From a virus, in the IMG/VR virus record IMGVR_UViG_3300009154_000042, positions 18,136-82,135 of that record: DNA of 64,000 nt; one strand, 5' to 3'. The notes under the pieces were generated by a model. That model saw only the letters and a program-made list of their open reading frames with translations. It made no database searches and was not told where the DNA came from. The first letter of the stretch is position 1. Each line of letters opens with the position of its first letter. The translations under genes and the position numbers were made by a program. Positions 34,613 through 43,732 of the stretch are shown piece by piece.

Positions 34613-35469
34613 AAGATTACCTTTGACAATGCCTTTTCCTTGTTAGCACCTTTAGGTGTGCCAACTTCACCTGACTTAACTGTGACCATACTCTTGAACA
34701 AGCCCATAATACGCTTTGCACTACGAGGATTTACAATAGTATTCTTTACATCTAATAGCAGTTGATCAAAGCTCTTGTCAAGATCGTAATTATCTAATAG
34801 TGTGACTACATCATTCCAATTCTGACTGGTCCACATAACGTCATGCTCTATTTCTTCATACGTGCCTGGTTTGTAATGAACCAGGCGTAACTCCAGTTTA
34901 GAACTGCTTAACGTGAATTCATATTCACGGTCACGCCAAGGCAACATGTAACCGGCAAGATCATTTAACTTTGAAAAAATTTCAACATATGGCGTTTCAA
35001 TGGCCTCAACCTTAACAAGACCTAGCACAAGACCCTGTTTTTCAGCAGGCATATCAAGAAACTGCCTCTTAAACTCCATTTCTTCTTCAGTTAGTGCAAC
35101 GATAGTATCAATCTGCACAGAATATCCTAGTGTCTTGTTATGAAAACGAACAGATACAAGTTCACCAGTGTTGCTTGTACGCTTGCCGCGATGCTTTTCT
35201 GAAGTGAACGGTACAATCACATCCTCAGGAAATTCCTGAAGATACTTAACTAGATTCTGTTTAAGTACTTGCTTAGTAAGACTTGTATGAATATGAACAA
35301 TCAAATCGATGTCACCAAACGTAGTCTTAGTAAGGTCGGAGTTATAGCTGCCGGATGTAACCATATCAACAAAGCCAGGAAAATCTCCCATTACTTCACG
35401 AAACTCGTCAACAAACTGTGCAAAGTCTGCACGGTTACGAACACGCTCTGCACCAGTTACACCGCTCAT
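34600..35469 (-). CDS. Pol-beta-type nucleotidyltransferase 1
   Basis: 289 residues. DMVTSGSYNSDLTKTTFGDI then DLIVHI gives the G-S-Y and D-x-D of a polymerase-beta nucleotidyltransferase; GYSVQIDTIVAL supplies the third acidic residue. The fold transfers nucleotides to proteins, RNA or small molecules. It overlaps the second enzyme of the same superfamily by 4 bp, and the two differ strongly in sequence. A substrate cannot be predicted. Confidence 0.75.
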   Translation of the reverse strand: MSGVTGAERVRNRADFAQFVDEFREVMGDFPGFVDMVTSGSYNSDLTKTTFGDIDLIVHIHTSLTKQVLKQNLVKYLQEFPEDVIVPFTSEKHRGKRTSNTGELVSVRFHNKTLGYSVQIDTIVALTEEEMEFKRQFLDMPAEKQGLVLGLVKVEAIETPYVEIFSKLNDLAGYMLPWRDREYEFTLSSSKLELRLVHYKPGTYEEIEHDVMWTSQNWNDVVTLLDNYDLDKSFDQLLLDVKNTIVNPRSAKRIMGLFKSMVTVKSGEVGTPKGANKEKALSKVILCLA

Positions 35470-36407
35470 ATAAACTCTTTCAGCTTAGAAGTCTCAGGCA
35501 GGAATTTGCCAGTCAACCCTAGTTCATCTTTGTAGTTCAGCCAATGATATGTTAAGTTGTCAGGAATGTCAACCCTTGTTGAATCCAGAATCTTAAAGTA
35601 AGTACAAAGCAAGCGATACATTTGATCGGGATCAAGATTTTCAGCAAGCAACATGTAGAGCTTGTAATAATCCTCTGCATCGTCTTCGGTAATTTTAAAT
35701 CCAAGATGTGAGCCAAGCACAGCTAATGCACCTGCTGGTGATACTGCCACTAACTCGCCTGTGTGCTTATCCTTAACGCCTGCGACATGCCCAAATGATA
35801 ATCCTGCTATTTGAAACGCACTTAACATCAACTGTGTACGATGCAGACCTTTAACATTTGAATCTTCAGGATATGCAGCCGAGTAGTAGGAAAACTTCAG
35901 CCATTCAAGATTACCTACCATCCAGTCAATTTGTACACCTGTTCCTAAACTGGAGTTATTTTCATCAACCTGTGGATACAGTGTAAAGATGTTACCATCT
36001 GTTACCTTCTTCCCGTCGCAGAAGATATGTTCAGCATGATCGTTAATGTACTTGGTCAACAACTTAAGAAACGCTTTAATGCGCAGTTGGTTATCATTAC
36101 TAGATCGGGCCCGTTTCTTGAGTAGAATAAATTCATTCTCAAATTCTGCGGCAGCTAATCCCCACTCTTCTAAAGACTCATATACATCATTCAGATTGAG
36201 AATATCGTCAATGCTAACGCCAAGATCAATATCACCACTTACAGCTTTCTTGCCGACAGAACCTAGGGCAATGAAGTGATCTGTATTAAAAATGTCTTTT
36301 TTAGCTGGAAATAAATTAGATAATTCAGCAAAATATGCTGTTAAAGTCGGAGTAATGTGTTCACGCTTGATGCTGCTTGTTTTATCAGCAAATACGTTTC
36401 CGCCCAT
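35466..36407 (-). CDS. Pol-beta-type nucleotidyltransferase 2
   Basis: 313 residues. The start MGGNVFADKTSSIKREHI is typical of an uncharacterised phage nucleotidyltransferase group. FIALGSVGKKAVSGDIDLGV holds the G-S and D-x-D catalytic site; GVQIDWMVGN is the likely third acidic position. The C-terminal 150 residues are helical. The stop overlaps the next gene by 4 bp, and the start overlaps the fusion protein upstream by 23 bp. This tight pairing suggests a joint reaction. Confidence 0.75.
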   Translation of the reverse strand: MGGNVFADKTSSIKREHITPTLTAYFAELSNLFPAKKDIFNTDHFIALGSVGKKAVSGDIDLGVSIDDILNLNDVYESLEEWGLAAAEFENEFILLKKRARSSNDNQLRIKAFLKLLTKYINDHAEHIFCDGKKVTDGNIFTLYPQVDENNSSLGTGVQIDWMVGNLEWLKFSYYSAAYPEDSNVKGLHRTQLMLSAFQIAGLSFGHVAGVKDKHTGELVAVSPAGALAVLGSHLGFKITEDDAEDYYKLYMLLAENLDPDQMYRLLCTYFKILDSTRVDIPDNLTYHWLNYKDELGLTGKFLPETSKLKEFI

Positions 36408-37719
36408 TTGATTTACTTTCTTCTAGTGGTTGAAAAGATAGATACTCAGGATACTCTTTATTAAAATGACGCATTACAATACCAGCAACCGCATTAGCCT
36501 CATTCTCTTCAGGCGATCCTGTGGTAGGATCGATGTCAATGTGTTGTTCATGTTGTTTTGCATGTGCCAATTCATGTGCCAATGTTCTTAGTATATCAAC
36601 TGGCTGTCTATTTGCAATGGCTAATTCTAATGTGTATGAATCATTATGAAATCTGCCCATGGTAGGCTGATCACCCGAAGATAATGTCTTTTTAAGAACA
36701 ATAGTTGGCATATTATCTAGATTAACAATTTTTTTAGCAAATGGCAAGAACTTTTTTAAGATTTCTTTGAAATCAGCAACATTAATTGATTCAGAAATTC
36801 CATTTTTTTCGTGAGATGCTTGGCCCATTCCTATATCTGCCAAATCCATTATGTCTTTTTTAGGAACAAGATAAACATCTATCGTTTTTCGGTTCTCTAA
36901 ACTTATGGCTTTTTTCATGCGGTTGAGCCCATCGGCAACCGTAAGATGACCATCATCATTCTGTAACACTAATAACGGATAGTTAGTATCTGCATTAGCC
37001 ATTCTCTTACGCTGCTCTGGATTATCTTCCCACCAGTCTAAGTCATGCTGTAGTTTGCTTAGTGGAAAGTCTTTTTTGAAGTATACAGGATTGCTCTTAG
37101 CAAAATCCAATACACTTTCTACGCTCCAAGTATTGCCTTCTTCGTCGCCAAACTTGCTGCCTCGAAAATAATCTTTTTGTTTTGGATGTTTATCATCTGC
37201 AAAGTTTTCATCAATTTTGTCATTCAAAAATGTATCCGCTAAAGCTTTACAGGCTTTTCTAAGATTTTCACTATTTGTTTCTTGTAGCGTAAATTGCCGA
37301 GTGTCGTGTTCATGTTGCGTAGGATCCATATATCCACAGTAAACTTTGTGAACAGGACTTTTGTTAATTAAATCAGTGCAACTTTCTCCAACACGGTCAT
37401 CCATGTGATCTGAGCACGGACTTAGTGTGGTGATAATAATACTGCCTTTGGGAATTTCACCATATTTTTTTGTATAAGCCATCATTGCCGCCCGCTCGGC
37501 GTGGATTCTTCGACCATCTTTTCCGGGAAAGTTTAACCTTGCAACAAGGTTATTGTCAGGATCTAGAACGGCAGCAGCGACCATTCCATAATAGTCAGGA
37601 TCTTTGTCCTGTCCTTGAATAACCATTTCAGCCAATTTTGTTAAAATTCTGTCAAGTTTATCGAGATTTTTAATTTCCCAATCGGCCTGATCTTCGACAA
37701 AGAATTCTAGTAATTTCAT
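36385..37719 (-). CDS. Deaminase / ParB-like / zinc metallopeptidase fusion, probable capsid cargo
   Basis: 444 residues in three parts. It begins MKLLEFFVED, like the T4 capsid-targeting peptide. Residues 45-150 are a deaminase with RRIHAERAAM (catalytic H-A-E) and TTLSPCSDHMDDRVGESC (P-C-x11-C zinc ligands), closest in pattern to the RibD pyrimidine deaminase. Residues 185-310 are ParB-like (LTVADGLNRMKKAI). Residues 350-430 hold RTLAHELAHAKQHEQ (HExxH) with E-E-N-E-A-N-A-V-A-G further on, a gluzincin-like metallopeptidase. The arrangement recalls multidomain effectors. Substrates are unknown. All catalytic motifs look intact. Confidence 0.75.
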   Translation of the reverse strand: MKLLEFFVEDQADWEIKNLDKLDRILTKLAEMVIQGQDKDPDYYGMVAAAVLDPDNNLVARLNFPGKDGRRIHAERAAMMAYTKKYGEIPKGSIIITTLSPCSDHMDDRVGESCTDLINKSPVHKVYCGYMDPTQHEHDTRQFTLQETNSENLRKACKALADTFLNDKIDENFADDKHPKQKDYFRGSKFGDEEGNTWSVESVLDFAKSNPVYFKKDFPLSKLQHDLDWWEDNPEQRKRMANADTNYPLLVLQNDDGHLTVADGLNRMKKAISLENRKTIDVYLVPKKDIMDLADIGMGQASHEKNGISESINVADFKEILKKFLPFAKKIVNLDNMPTIVLKKTLSSGDQPTMGRFHNDSYTLELAIANRQPVDILRTLAHELAHAKQHEQHIDIDPTTGSPEENEANAVAGIVMRHFNKEYPEYLSFQPLEESKSNGRKRIC

Positions 37720-37720
37720 A

Positions 37721-38110
37721 TTACTTGCCTAAGTCGTATTCGTCTCCGACTACATCCTTGTGAAAGTGTTCAGCTAACCGTTTACATAAATCAATTCGAA
37801 ATTTTTTATTAAATATTTCTTTTGGATTTCCCGGAATATCATTTTCTTCGTAATATTTGATACATCCAGAGTTTACCATAGGTTTCCAAACTTTGTAATC
37901 GTGAAGATCGTGCTCATCATCAAGTGTTTTTTTAAGCTCTCTGGCGATTGGCATAAAGTATTTTTTATATAAGTCATCGTCATCGATAATAAACCAAAAA
38001 ATCTCATCGGATAGTCGGTTTTCTTCTTCTTTATCCATTTTATTAGGATCTTTTTTTGTTTCTTTATTGGCGTCATGGGAGATATTGCCAAAAAATTCAC
38101 AGAGTTTCAT
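37721..38110 (-). CDS. Putative internal head protein, MKLCEFF start
   Basis: 129 residues, MKLCEFFGNISHD. The start resembles the capsid-targeting sequence, though the Glu of the cleavage site is replaced by Asn. The rest is helical, charged and Asp/Glu/Lys-rich, with IDDDDLYKKYFMPIARELKK in the middle. It ends 1 nt before the fusion protein begins. It is the first gene after a late octamer (24 nt upstream) and a GAGGT ribosome site, as expected for a late virion protein. Confidence 0.6.
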   Translation of the reverse strand: MKLCEFFGNISHDANKETKKDPNKMDKEEENRLSDEIFWFIIDDDDLYKKYFMPIARELKKTLDDEHDLHDYKVWKPMVNSGCIKYYEENDIPGNPKEIFNKKFRIDLCKRLAEHFHKDVVGDEYDLGK

Positions 38111-38134
38111 AAAATTAACCTCGATTGATTTATA

Positions 38135-38142
38135 TATTTATG
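38135..38142 (-). promoter_or_regulatory. Late promoter octamer CATAAATA
   Basis: 7 of 8 matches to TATAAATA, 24 nt before the start at 38,110, with GAGGT in the predicted leader. It is the likely late promoter for the whole overlapping accessory chain below 38,110. Confidence 0.5.
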
Positions 38143-38146
38143 TGAA

Positions 38147-38614
38147 TTAATAATTCAATCGTACCGATTGTAATGTGCCCTGTCGTATATCAAGTCGTAC
38201 TCTGCACCATGCATAGTCTCCTGTAAAAATAACAGCAGAAGTATAAGTTGGACGGCTAACTGCGCCACTAAATCCGCCACTAACTCCAGCACTGCCAGTT
38301 GTTTCCAGGCCAGTGTAAGTGATTCTGGTAGCCGTTAAATCAGTCCAGTCATTTTCTCCTGGATTAGGAGTTGTCGTAACTTGGATCATACATGAACCCT
38401 TGAATGATCCTTCAATGGTATAGGCAACATTATGCAATCTGCTGCCTAACCGAAAATATCCAGTACTACGAATGGGAGTACTGAATAGAGTGAGTGTGGT
38501 AGGAGGTCTTTGTCCATTTACCATTTGCGGCATGGTTATACTGCATTGGGTATTGTGACTATTTCTAGTCAACCATGGATTATAAAACTCAAATGCTTGA
38601 CTTATTGATGGCAT
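38147..38614 (-). CDS. Virion structural protein, putative
   Basis: 155 residues, beta-rich, Ser/Thr/Gly-rich. YFRLGSRLHNVAYTIEGSFK and SAVIFTGDYAWCRVRLDIRQ suggest a compact sandwich, as in phage head-decoration or fibre-tip proteins. No family is recognised with confidence. It overlaps the upstream gene by 13 bp. Confidence 0.5.
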   Translation of the reverse strand: MPSISQAFEFYNPWLTRNSHNTQCSITMPQMVNGQRPPTTLTLFSTPIRSTGYFRLGSRLHNVAYTIEGSFKGSCMIQVTTTPNPGENDWTDLTATRITYTGLETTGSAGVSGGFSGAVSRPTYTSAVIFTGDYAWCRVRLDIRQGTLQSVRLNY

Positions 38615-39309
38615 ATATCGTCCTCAGATACACTATTTATTAGTGTACTTCGGACAATATAGTGCTCTGTCTTTAATAAATTTTTACCTAAGTATAGTTG
38701 AATAAATGCCAAGGATTTATCATTTTCTATATCAAATGTTATGTAAGTTCGCCATCTCTTGATTCCTTGAAACCACTCTTTTGTGTAGTAAGGAATATCT
38801 ATGCTATCTTCATAGTTGATTAACCAGTTGTGCATTTTCAATCGGTCATCCACTGGCATTAATTGATTTAGATAAACTCTATACTGAAATTTACCACCTG
38901 GAAGTTTATTGCATAATTTAATATGCTTTTTTTCAAATAACTTGATCAATTCTTCATTACCGGTAGGCTCGGTGATCTCTGTTATCCAAGATGATATAGC
39001 CGTGATGATTTTTTGATGAGTGTCATTATCTGCCGAATAAAACATGATATAACTGCCCTCACACCGTACTTTAATTGATTTATCGTTGAGAATATCTTCA
39101 CTGTCATTGATAAACTTTAGTAGTTCCGCACGAGCATGTACACTGATATCATATCGTTTGTGAATCTCCATTACACTGGTTGGATCACAGTATTTTTTTG
39201 TCGATGCCAACCCAAGTACTCTAATCAAGTATATATTTTTAACTAATGCTTCTACTTTATACGGATATTTTCCGTAATACAGCTTTTTAGTCTTCTGATA
39301 CTTCATCAA
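38602..39309 (-). CDS. Conserved phage protein of unknown function
   Basis: 235 residues. The N-terminus KLYYGKYPYKVEALVKN resembles an uncharacterised family with a Y-Y-x-K-Y-P-Y-K motif seen in diverse phages. There are no visible catalytic residues or transmembrane segments. The ATG lies 23 bp inside the ClpA gene, so translation is coupled to ClpA; a shared role with the Clp system is possible but unproven. Confidence 0.55.
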   Translation of the reverse strand: MMKYQKTKKLYYGKYPYKVEALVKNIYLIRVLGLASTKKYCDPTSVMEIHKRYDISVHARAELLKFINDSEDILNDKSIKVRCEGSYIMFYSADNDTHQKIITAISSWITEITEPTGNEELIKLFEKKHIKLCNKLPGGKFQYRVYLNQLMPVDDRLKMHNWLINYEDSIDIPYYTKEWFQGIKRWRTYITFDIENDKSLAFIQLYLGKNLLKTEHYIVRSTLINSVSEDDICHQ

Positions 39310-41566
39310 TTTGTTCCTTTACTTTAGGAGTTTTCTTCGCAAGTACATCAATAAAATTAAATTCAAAGTCGTCATCTTTTGCAGTGATTTCCACTACTCC
39401 ACCGTTTACTAGTTTACCAAACAGTATTTCTTTGCTCAGTGGCTTTTTGATAAACTCATCAATTGTACGACCAAGAGGTCTTGCGCCCATTTTGCTATTG
39501 AATCCCTTCTTGATGAGTAATTCTACAGCATCCGGAGTTGGCTTGACAAACACATTCTTGTCCTTGATCTGTGCATTTAGGCTGTCAATAAATTTCTTGA
39601 CAATTTTGATCATGACTATGTGATCTAACTTGCCAAATTCAACAATGCCATCTAGACGATTGCGGAATTCTGGTTTAAAGAAGCCATTAACTGCGTTTGT
39701 TATTTCTCCAGTTCGATCTTGATTGCCAAATCCTACACCATTTTTCTCGGCATCACTTGCTCCTAGATTTGAGGTAAGAATAATTGTGCAATTTCTACCG
39801 TCTGCCTTTTTGCCATTGGATCCTGTTACGATGCCACTGTCCATTAGACCAAGTAATATATTACTTACACTAGGATGTGCCTTCTCAATTTCATCAAACA
39901 GTAGTACGCAGTTAGGATGCTCCTGTAGTTTGGTTATCAATTGTCCAGCATTATCTTCAAATCCTGCATATCCTGGAGGAGCGCCGATAAACTTAGCAAC
40001 GGAGTGTGATTCTTGAAACTCACTCATGTCAAACCGTATAAGTTGTACGTTCAACGATTCCGCAAGTGCTTTTGCCGTTTCAGTTTTGCCGCATCCAGTT
40101 GGACCAACAAACAAAAAGCTACCTATTGGCTTATCATGTGCTTTTAATCCAGCTTGTGCAATAAAAATCTTATCTAATAGAATATCAATTGCATTGTCTT
40201 GTCCATACACTCTTGTGCGCATGTTCTTCTCAAGATTCTTGAGATTCTTGTTTTCTTTGGCAGCAATTTGTTCAACAGGCAAATTTGCCTGCTTTGCAAC
40301 TTCAAAAACAATTTCATCGTGATCGACTATTCCACCAGTCTCGTCTCTGATTTTAAATCTAGCACATGCACTATCAATCAAGTCAATTGCCTTGTCTGGA
40401 AGATGCCGACCAGTTAGATATTTGGAACTATATGTCACGGCATCGGTGATTGCTTGATTTGTGATTTTAACGTCATGATGCTTTTCATAAAATTTCTTAA
40501 GTCCTTTGATGATTTTAATTGCCATTGTTTCGGATGGCTCATCAATAATGACTCGTTGAAATCTACGCATTAATGCACGATCTTTTTCAAAGTGCTTTCG
40601 GAATTCCTCCCACGTAGTTGATGCAATTACTTTGAGTGTTCCATTACTCAGTGCTGGCTTAATCATGTTACTCATATCATTGGGACCACCACCAACTGCA
40701 CCCGCTCCGCTCATCATGTGTGCCTCATCAATGAACACAATGCAGTTCTTTCGCTTTTCCAGTGCATTAATAACTGCCTTGAGACGCTCTTCAAAGTCAC
40801 CTCGATATTTTGAACCTGCAAGCATTGCACTGATATCTAGGTTATAAATTGTATGATTTTTTATATAGTTTGGAACAGTGCCTTCGACGATTTTACGAGC
40901 CAATCCTTCGGCGATTGCAGTTTTACCAACACCGGGTTCACCAATCATCATGACACTGGACTTTTGACGCCTTGCCAGTACAAGTAGAATGTCATCAATT
41001 TCTTTTTCTCGACCAATTACTGGATCAATTTGCTTTTCAAGTACTTTGGCATTAAGATTTGTGCAAAACTGTACCAGAACTTTTTCAATTTGACTTAGGC
41101 TTGAATCCTCGTCAGTTTCGTTTGGTGTATCAAATGAGCTTTTATTCAGATAGCTGATAAATGCATCTTGATCTATATTTGCCAGTTTGATGAAATGTAC
41201 GGCATGACTTTTCTTTTCTGAAAATATTGCAAGAAAACAATCTCTTGGCTCAATTACCGTCCGACCAGCAAACAAAACTTGAGTGAATGCACGATTAAGA
41301 ACACGTTCAACGCTATTGGTCTTTCGTGGTCTTCCTTCAAGCTTTTCGACCTTGATGTCTCCAAGGTCGTTTTTAATATACTCATTCAAATTGTTTTTTA
41401 GAGAATTCGTATCTACGCCAAAATCAATCAACAACTCATTAAATTTATTGTCGGTTACTATACTATGAAGCAAATGTTCTAACGTGACGTATTCGTGTTT
41501 ATTTTTGGTTGCATTTTTAATTGCTCGTTCAAAAATTGCAGCCAAATCTGGCGTTGGTTCTAACAT
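39287..41566 (-). CDS. clpA: ClpA-type AAA+ unfoldase
   Basis: 759 residues, the size of bacterial ClpA (758). Residues 1-150 are the helical N-domain. The first AAA module has [15 protein letters not shown] and [15 protein letters not shown]; the second has [29 protein letters not shown] and PEFRNRLD. There is no long middle coiled coil, which excludes ClpB. The segment [15 protein letters not shown] is in the place of the I-G-[LF] loop that docks ClpA or ClpX on ClpP. A ClpP gene is at 59,850, so the phage appears to encode both halves of the protease. DnaJ-like gene next door. Confidence 0.9.
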   Translation of the reverse strand: MLEPTPDLAAIFERAIKNATKNKHEYVTLEHLLHSIVTDNKFNELLIDFGVDTNSLKNNLNEYIKNDLGDIKVEKLEGRPRKTNSVERVLNRAFTQVLFAGRTVIEPRDCFLAIFSEKKSHAVHFIKLANIDQDAFISYLNKSSFDTPNETDEDSSLSQIEKVLVQFCTNLNAKVLEKQIDPVIGREKEIDDILLVLARRQKSSVMMIGEPGVGKTAIAEGLARKIVEGTVPNYIKNHTIYNLDISAMLAGSKYRGDFEERLKAVINALEKRKNCIVFIDEAHMMSGAGAVGGGPNDMSNMIKPALSNGTLKVIASTTWEEFRKHFEKDRALMRRFQRVIIDEPSETMAIKIIKGLKKFYEKHHDVKITNQAITDAVTYSSKYLTGRHLPDKAIDLIDSACARFKIRDETGGIVDHDEIVFEVAKQANLPVEQIAAKENKNLKNLEKNMRTRVYGQDNAIDILLDKIFIAQAGLKAHDKPIGSFLFVGPTGCGKTETAKALAESLNVQLIRFDMSEFQESHSVAKFIGAPPGYAGFEDNAGQLITKLQEHPNCVLLFDEIEKAHPSVSNILLGLMDSGIVTGSNGKKADGRNCTIILTSNLGASDAEKNGVGFGNQDRTGEITNAVNGFFKPEFRNRLDGIVEFGKLDHIVMIKIVKKFIDSLNAQIKDKNVFVKPTPDAVELLIKKGFNSKMGARPLGRTIDEFIKKPLSKEILFGKLVNGGVVEITAKDDDFEFNFIDVLAKKTPKVKEQIDEVSED

Positions 41567-41577
41567 TTAAACTCCTT

Positions 41578-42411
41578 TTAGTTTATGTTAATGGTTTTTA
41601 GAAGATTCTTTTGATCTTCAGTCAATTTTGGTACGGTAATTTTTACTTTTACTAATAGTCTTCCTCTTTGAGAGGGATTATTAAAATTAGGCATACCGTG
41701 TCCTGATATTCCTAGGATAGTTTCATTTTGTACGCCGGAGGGAATAGTTGTTTCAAGGATCTTATTATCGATTCCTTCGACAGTTATGGTGCATCCAGTC
41801 ATTGCATCAATGCAGTTAATCTCAACTTCCTGAATAAGATCATCGCCAGACCGTTTAAACTTTGCATGATTTTCAATATGCACAGTTAGGAGTATATCTC
41901 CCCTAGGCGCATTAGGAACTCGATCATCTCCTATTCCTGAAAGTTTGAGAGTTAATCCCTCATGAACTCCTCTTGGAATTTTTACATTAATTTCCTGCTC
42001 TTTGCCACTTGGCAAGGTCACATTTGCAAATAATTCTTTGCCGTTAAACGCATCTTCCAGTGAAATTGAAGTTTGTAATTGAATATTTTGATTAGTTGGA
42101 CCACGTCTGTGAAAACCAAACATATCGCCGAATGGATTTCCATTTCCAAAAAACTGCTCAAACCCACCTGGTCCACCAAACTCAAAGTGAAATCCTCCGG
42201 GTCCTTGATGAAACTGTGATTGGGGAGAGTCATATTCTGTTCTTTTTTGAGGATCTCCTAGAACAGAATATGCTTCTTGAATTTTTTGAAATTGTTCAGC
42301 ATCACCGCCTCGATCTGGATGATGCTTCATTGCCAGTGAGCGAAAAGATTGTTTAATTTCTTGCTCACTGGCATTTTTACTTACGCCTAAAATTTCATAA
42401 TAATCTGTCAT
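41578..42411 (-). CDS. DnaJ/CbpA-like co-chaperone without zinc finger
   Basis: 277 residues. The J domain is at residues 1-60 (MTDYYEILGVSKNASEQEIK, with H-P-D in MKHHPDRGGD). It is followed by a Gly/Phe-rich linker (residues 65-110) and a C-terminal client-binding region with two beta domains and IPRGVHEGLTLKLSGIGDDR. The cysteine-rich zinc finger of true DnaJ is missing, so the CbpA subtype is the best fit. J-proteins stimulate DnaK; this may recruit host DnaK for replication or virion assembly. The gene has a consensus sigma-70 promoter and stands next to ClpA. Confidence 0.88.
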   Translation of the reverse strand: MTDYYEILGVSKNASEQEIKQSFRSLAMKHHPDRGGDAEQFQKIQEAYSVLGDPQKRTEYDSPQSQFHQGPGGFHFEFGGPGGFEQFFGNGNPFGDMFGFHRRGPTNQNIQLQTSISLEDAFNGKELFANVTLPSGKEQEINVKIPRGVHEGLTLKLSGIGDDRVPNAPRGDILLTVHIENHAKFKRSGDDLIQEVEINCIDAMTGCTITVEGIDNKILETTIPSGVQNETILGISGHGMPNFNNPSQRGRLLVKVKITVPKLTEDQKNLLKTININ

Positions 42412-42439
42412 TTTTAAAATCCGTTATAATGTAATATTA

Positions 42440-42468
42440 ATTATACAGATTTTTACTAGCAATGTCAA
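42440..42468 (-). promoter_or_regulatory. Sigma-70 promoter for the dnaJ/clpA operon
   Basis: TTGACA, 17 bp, TATAAT, both hexamers perfect; 28 bp before the ATG at 42,411. Confidence 0.85.
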
Positions 42469-42469
42469 A

Positions 42470-42865
42470 TTAAGAATTAATCAAAAATCCAGTATCAAGT
42501 AGCTCTAATTCATTTTCTCTATCAATGTATTTGTATTCTACTTTAGTAGGTTCAAATGGCTCAATTGCTGCAAATACATCCTGAATATTTAAAGCACTAC
42601 ACGTATATACATCTAGCTGCATCATTGCAGGCTCGCATTCGTCCCATACATGCATTGCAATATGGCTAGTTTCAATAATAGTCACGGCGGTCAGTCCGCG
42701 ATTACCGACCATGTCAGAATATACAGCGTAGGGGCCCATTAAAATTTTCATATCGATTTGACCTACTAGATTTTTCATCCAGTCTTGAATCGCTTCGGCA
42801 CATTGTGGTGGATTATTTAACTCTGCTCTGACGATAAGATGCTTGTGTTCAAGTACTTTACCCAT
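42470..42865 (-). CDS. SpeD-like pyruvoyl decarboxylase (AdoMetDC family)
   Basis: 131 residues from the ATG at 42,865, chosen because AGGGAAGG lies 6 nt upstream; an upstream ATG at 42,901 adds 12 residues but lacks a ribosome site. The core TIIETSHIAMHVWDECEP and LDVYTCS correspond to the processing and catalytic region of SpeD. Usual SpeD proteins have E-S-H at the autocleavage site; here it reads T-S-H, with the Glu one residue earlier. The essential Cys of the D-x-x-T-C motif is kept. Some phage SpeD relatives are reported to decarboxylate ornithine or arginine rather than S-adenosylmethionine, so the substrate is open. Confidence 0.75.
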   Translation of the reverse strand: MGKVLEHKHLIVRAELNNPPQCAEAIQDWMKNLVGQIDMKILMGPYAVYSDMVGNRGLTAVTIIETSHIAMHVWDECEPAMMQLDVYTCSALNIQDVFAAIEPFEPTKVEYKYIDRENELELLDTGFLINS

Positions 42866-42925
42866 TTCATACCTTCCCTGTTTAAATGGTGATATCCGCA
42901 TGGATAGAAATCGTCCGCGGTGTTT

Positions 42926-42933
42926 TATTTATT
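42926..42933 (-). promoter_or_regulatory. Late promoter octamer AATAAATA
   Basis: 7 of 8 matches to TATAAATA; 60 nt before the preferred speD start and 24 nt before the alternative ATG at 42,901. Confidence 0.4.
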
Positions 42934-42955
42934 CTTTTTTATAGATAAATTTAAT

Positions 42956-43732
42956 TTACCAAGTGTTTTTTGTAATTATAACAGCTTTTTCACCATTTCT
43001 GATCAAGAAATGGTCTTCTATTTTATGAATTTCATAGTTGCCTAAATACTTATTCAGGTATAATACTTGATTTTGACTCTGTTCGTCAAGTTGAATAGCA
43101 CCTGAAAGTTCATTTTTTAATATGGCATATTCTCCAATTGCAACTACATTTGCTGTCAATAGTCCAGCATATGGTTTGTTAAAAGAGATATTCCTATTTT
43201 CGTCAATTTCAACGGAATCAATTGCTCCTTGGTTGAAAAACTCGCCAATTTCAGAAACATCAGAATCTTTAGTTGCGGTGTTATATTTTTCCGGTGTTAA
43301 CGGTACATATTTGGCAAATGTTTCTCTGTCAAAATCGTGACCAACTGCGTCCTTGTACCAACGAAATCGCCAGTTATCAATATCACATAGTTCTGATATT
43401 CCATTTAGTAATTCTGATACATACTTGGCAGCATCATCATTTCTTTCTATTTCTACAAAAACGCTATATGCACCGTTTTTCTCTTCTCCTGAGCTTATGT
43501 CAGAGTCCAATACGAATGCATATCCCTTTTCAATGAACTCCATCAAATCAATTGCAGGTTCTTTGTTAAATGCATGAAACTTTAAAACAATAGTGTCTTC
43601 GTCGTTTCCCATTTTACTCTGATATTGATCTACCGTAAAAATTCGATTGATCGCATCACTGAGGTCTCCTGCATGAAGGCCTTCGGATAAATTAGGAACT
43701 TTGTTCTGGGAGTTCATTTGAGACTGGTTCAT
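42956..43732 (-). CDS. Hypothetical protein
   Basis: 258 residues from the ATG at 43,732, which has AGGAAG 9 nt upstream; the open frame extends to 43,807, but that would overlap the upstream gene by more than 100 bp. The first 25 residues are Gln/Asn-rich. The centre has mixed alpha/beta elements (YSVFVEIERNDDAAKYVSEL), and the C-terminal 90 residues form strands, ending EKAVIITKNTW. No family is recognised. It overlaps the previous gene by 41 bp, so the two may act together. Confidence 0.55.
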   Translation of the reverse strand: MNQSQMNSQNKVPNLSEGLHAGDLSDAINRIFTVDQYQSKMGNDEDTIVLKFHAFNKEPAIDLMEFIEKGYAFVLDSDISSGEEKNGAYSVFVEIERNDDAAKYVSELLNGISELCDIDNWRFRWYKDAVGHDFDRETFAKYVPLTPEKYNTATKDSDVSEIGEFFNQGAIDSVEIDENRNISFNKPYAGLLTANVVAIGEYAILKNELSGAIQLDEQSQNQVLYLNKYLGNYEIHKIEDHFLIRNGEKAVIITKNTW

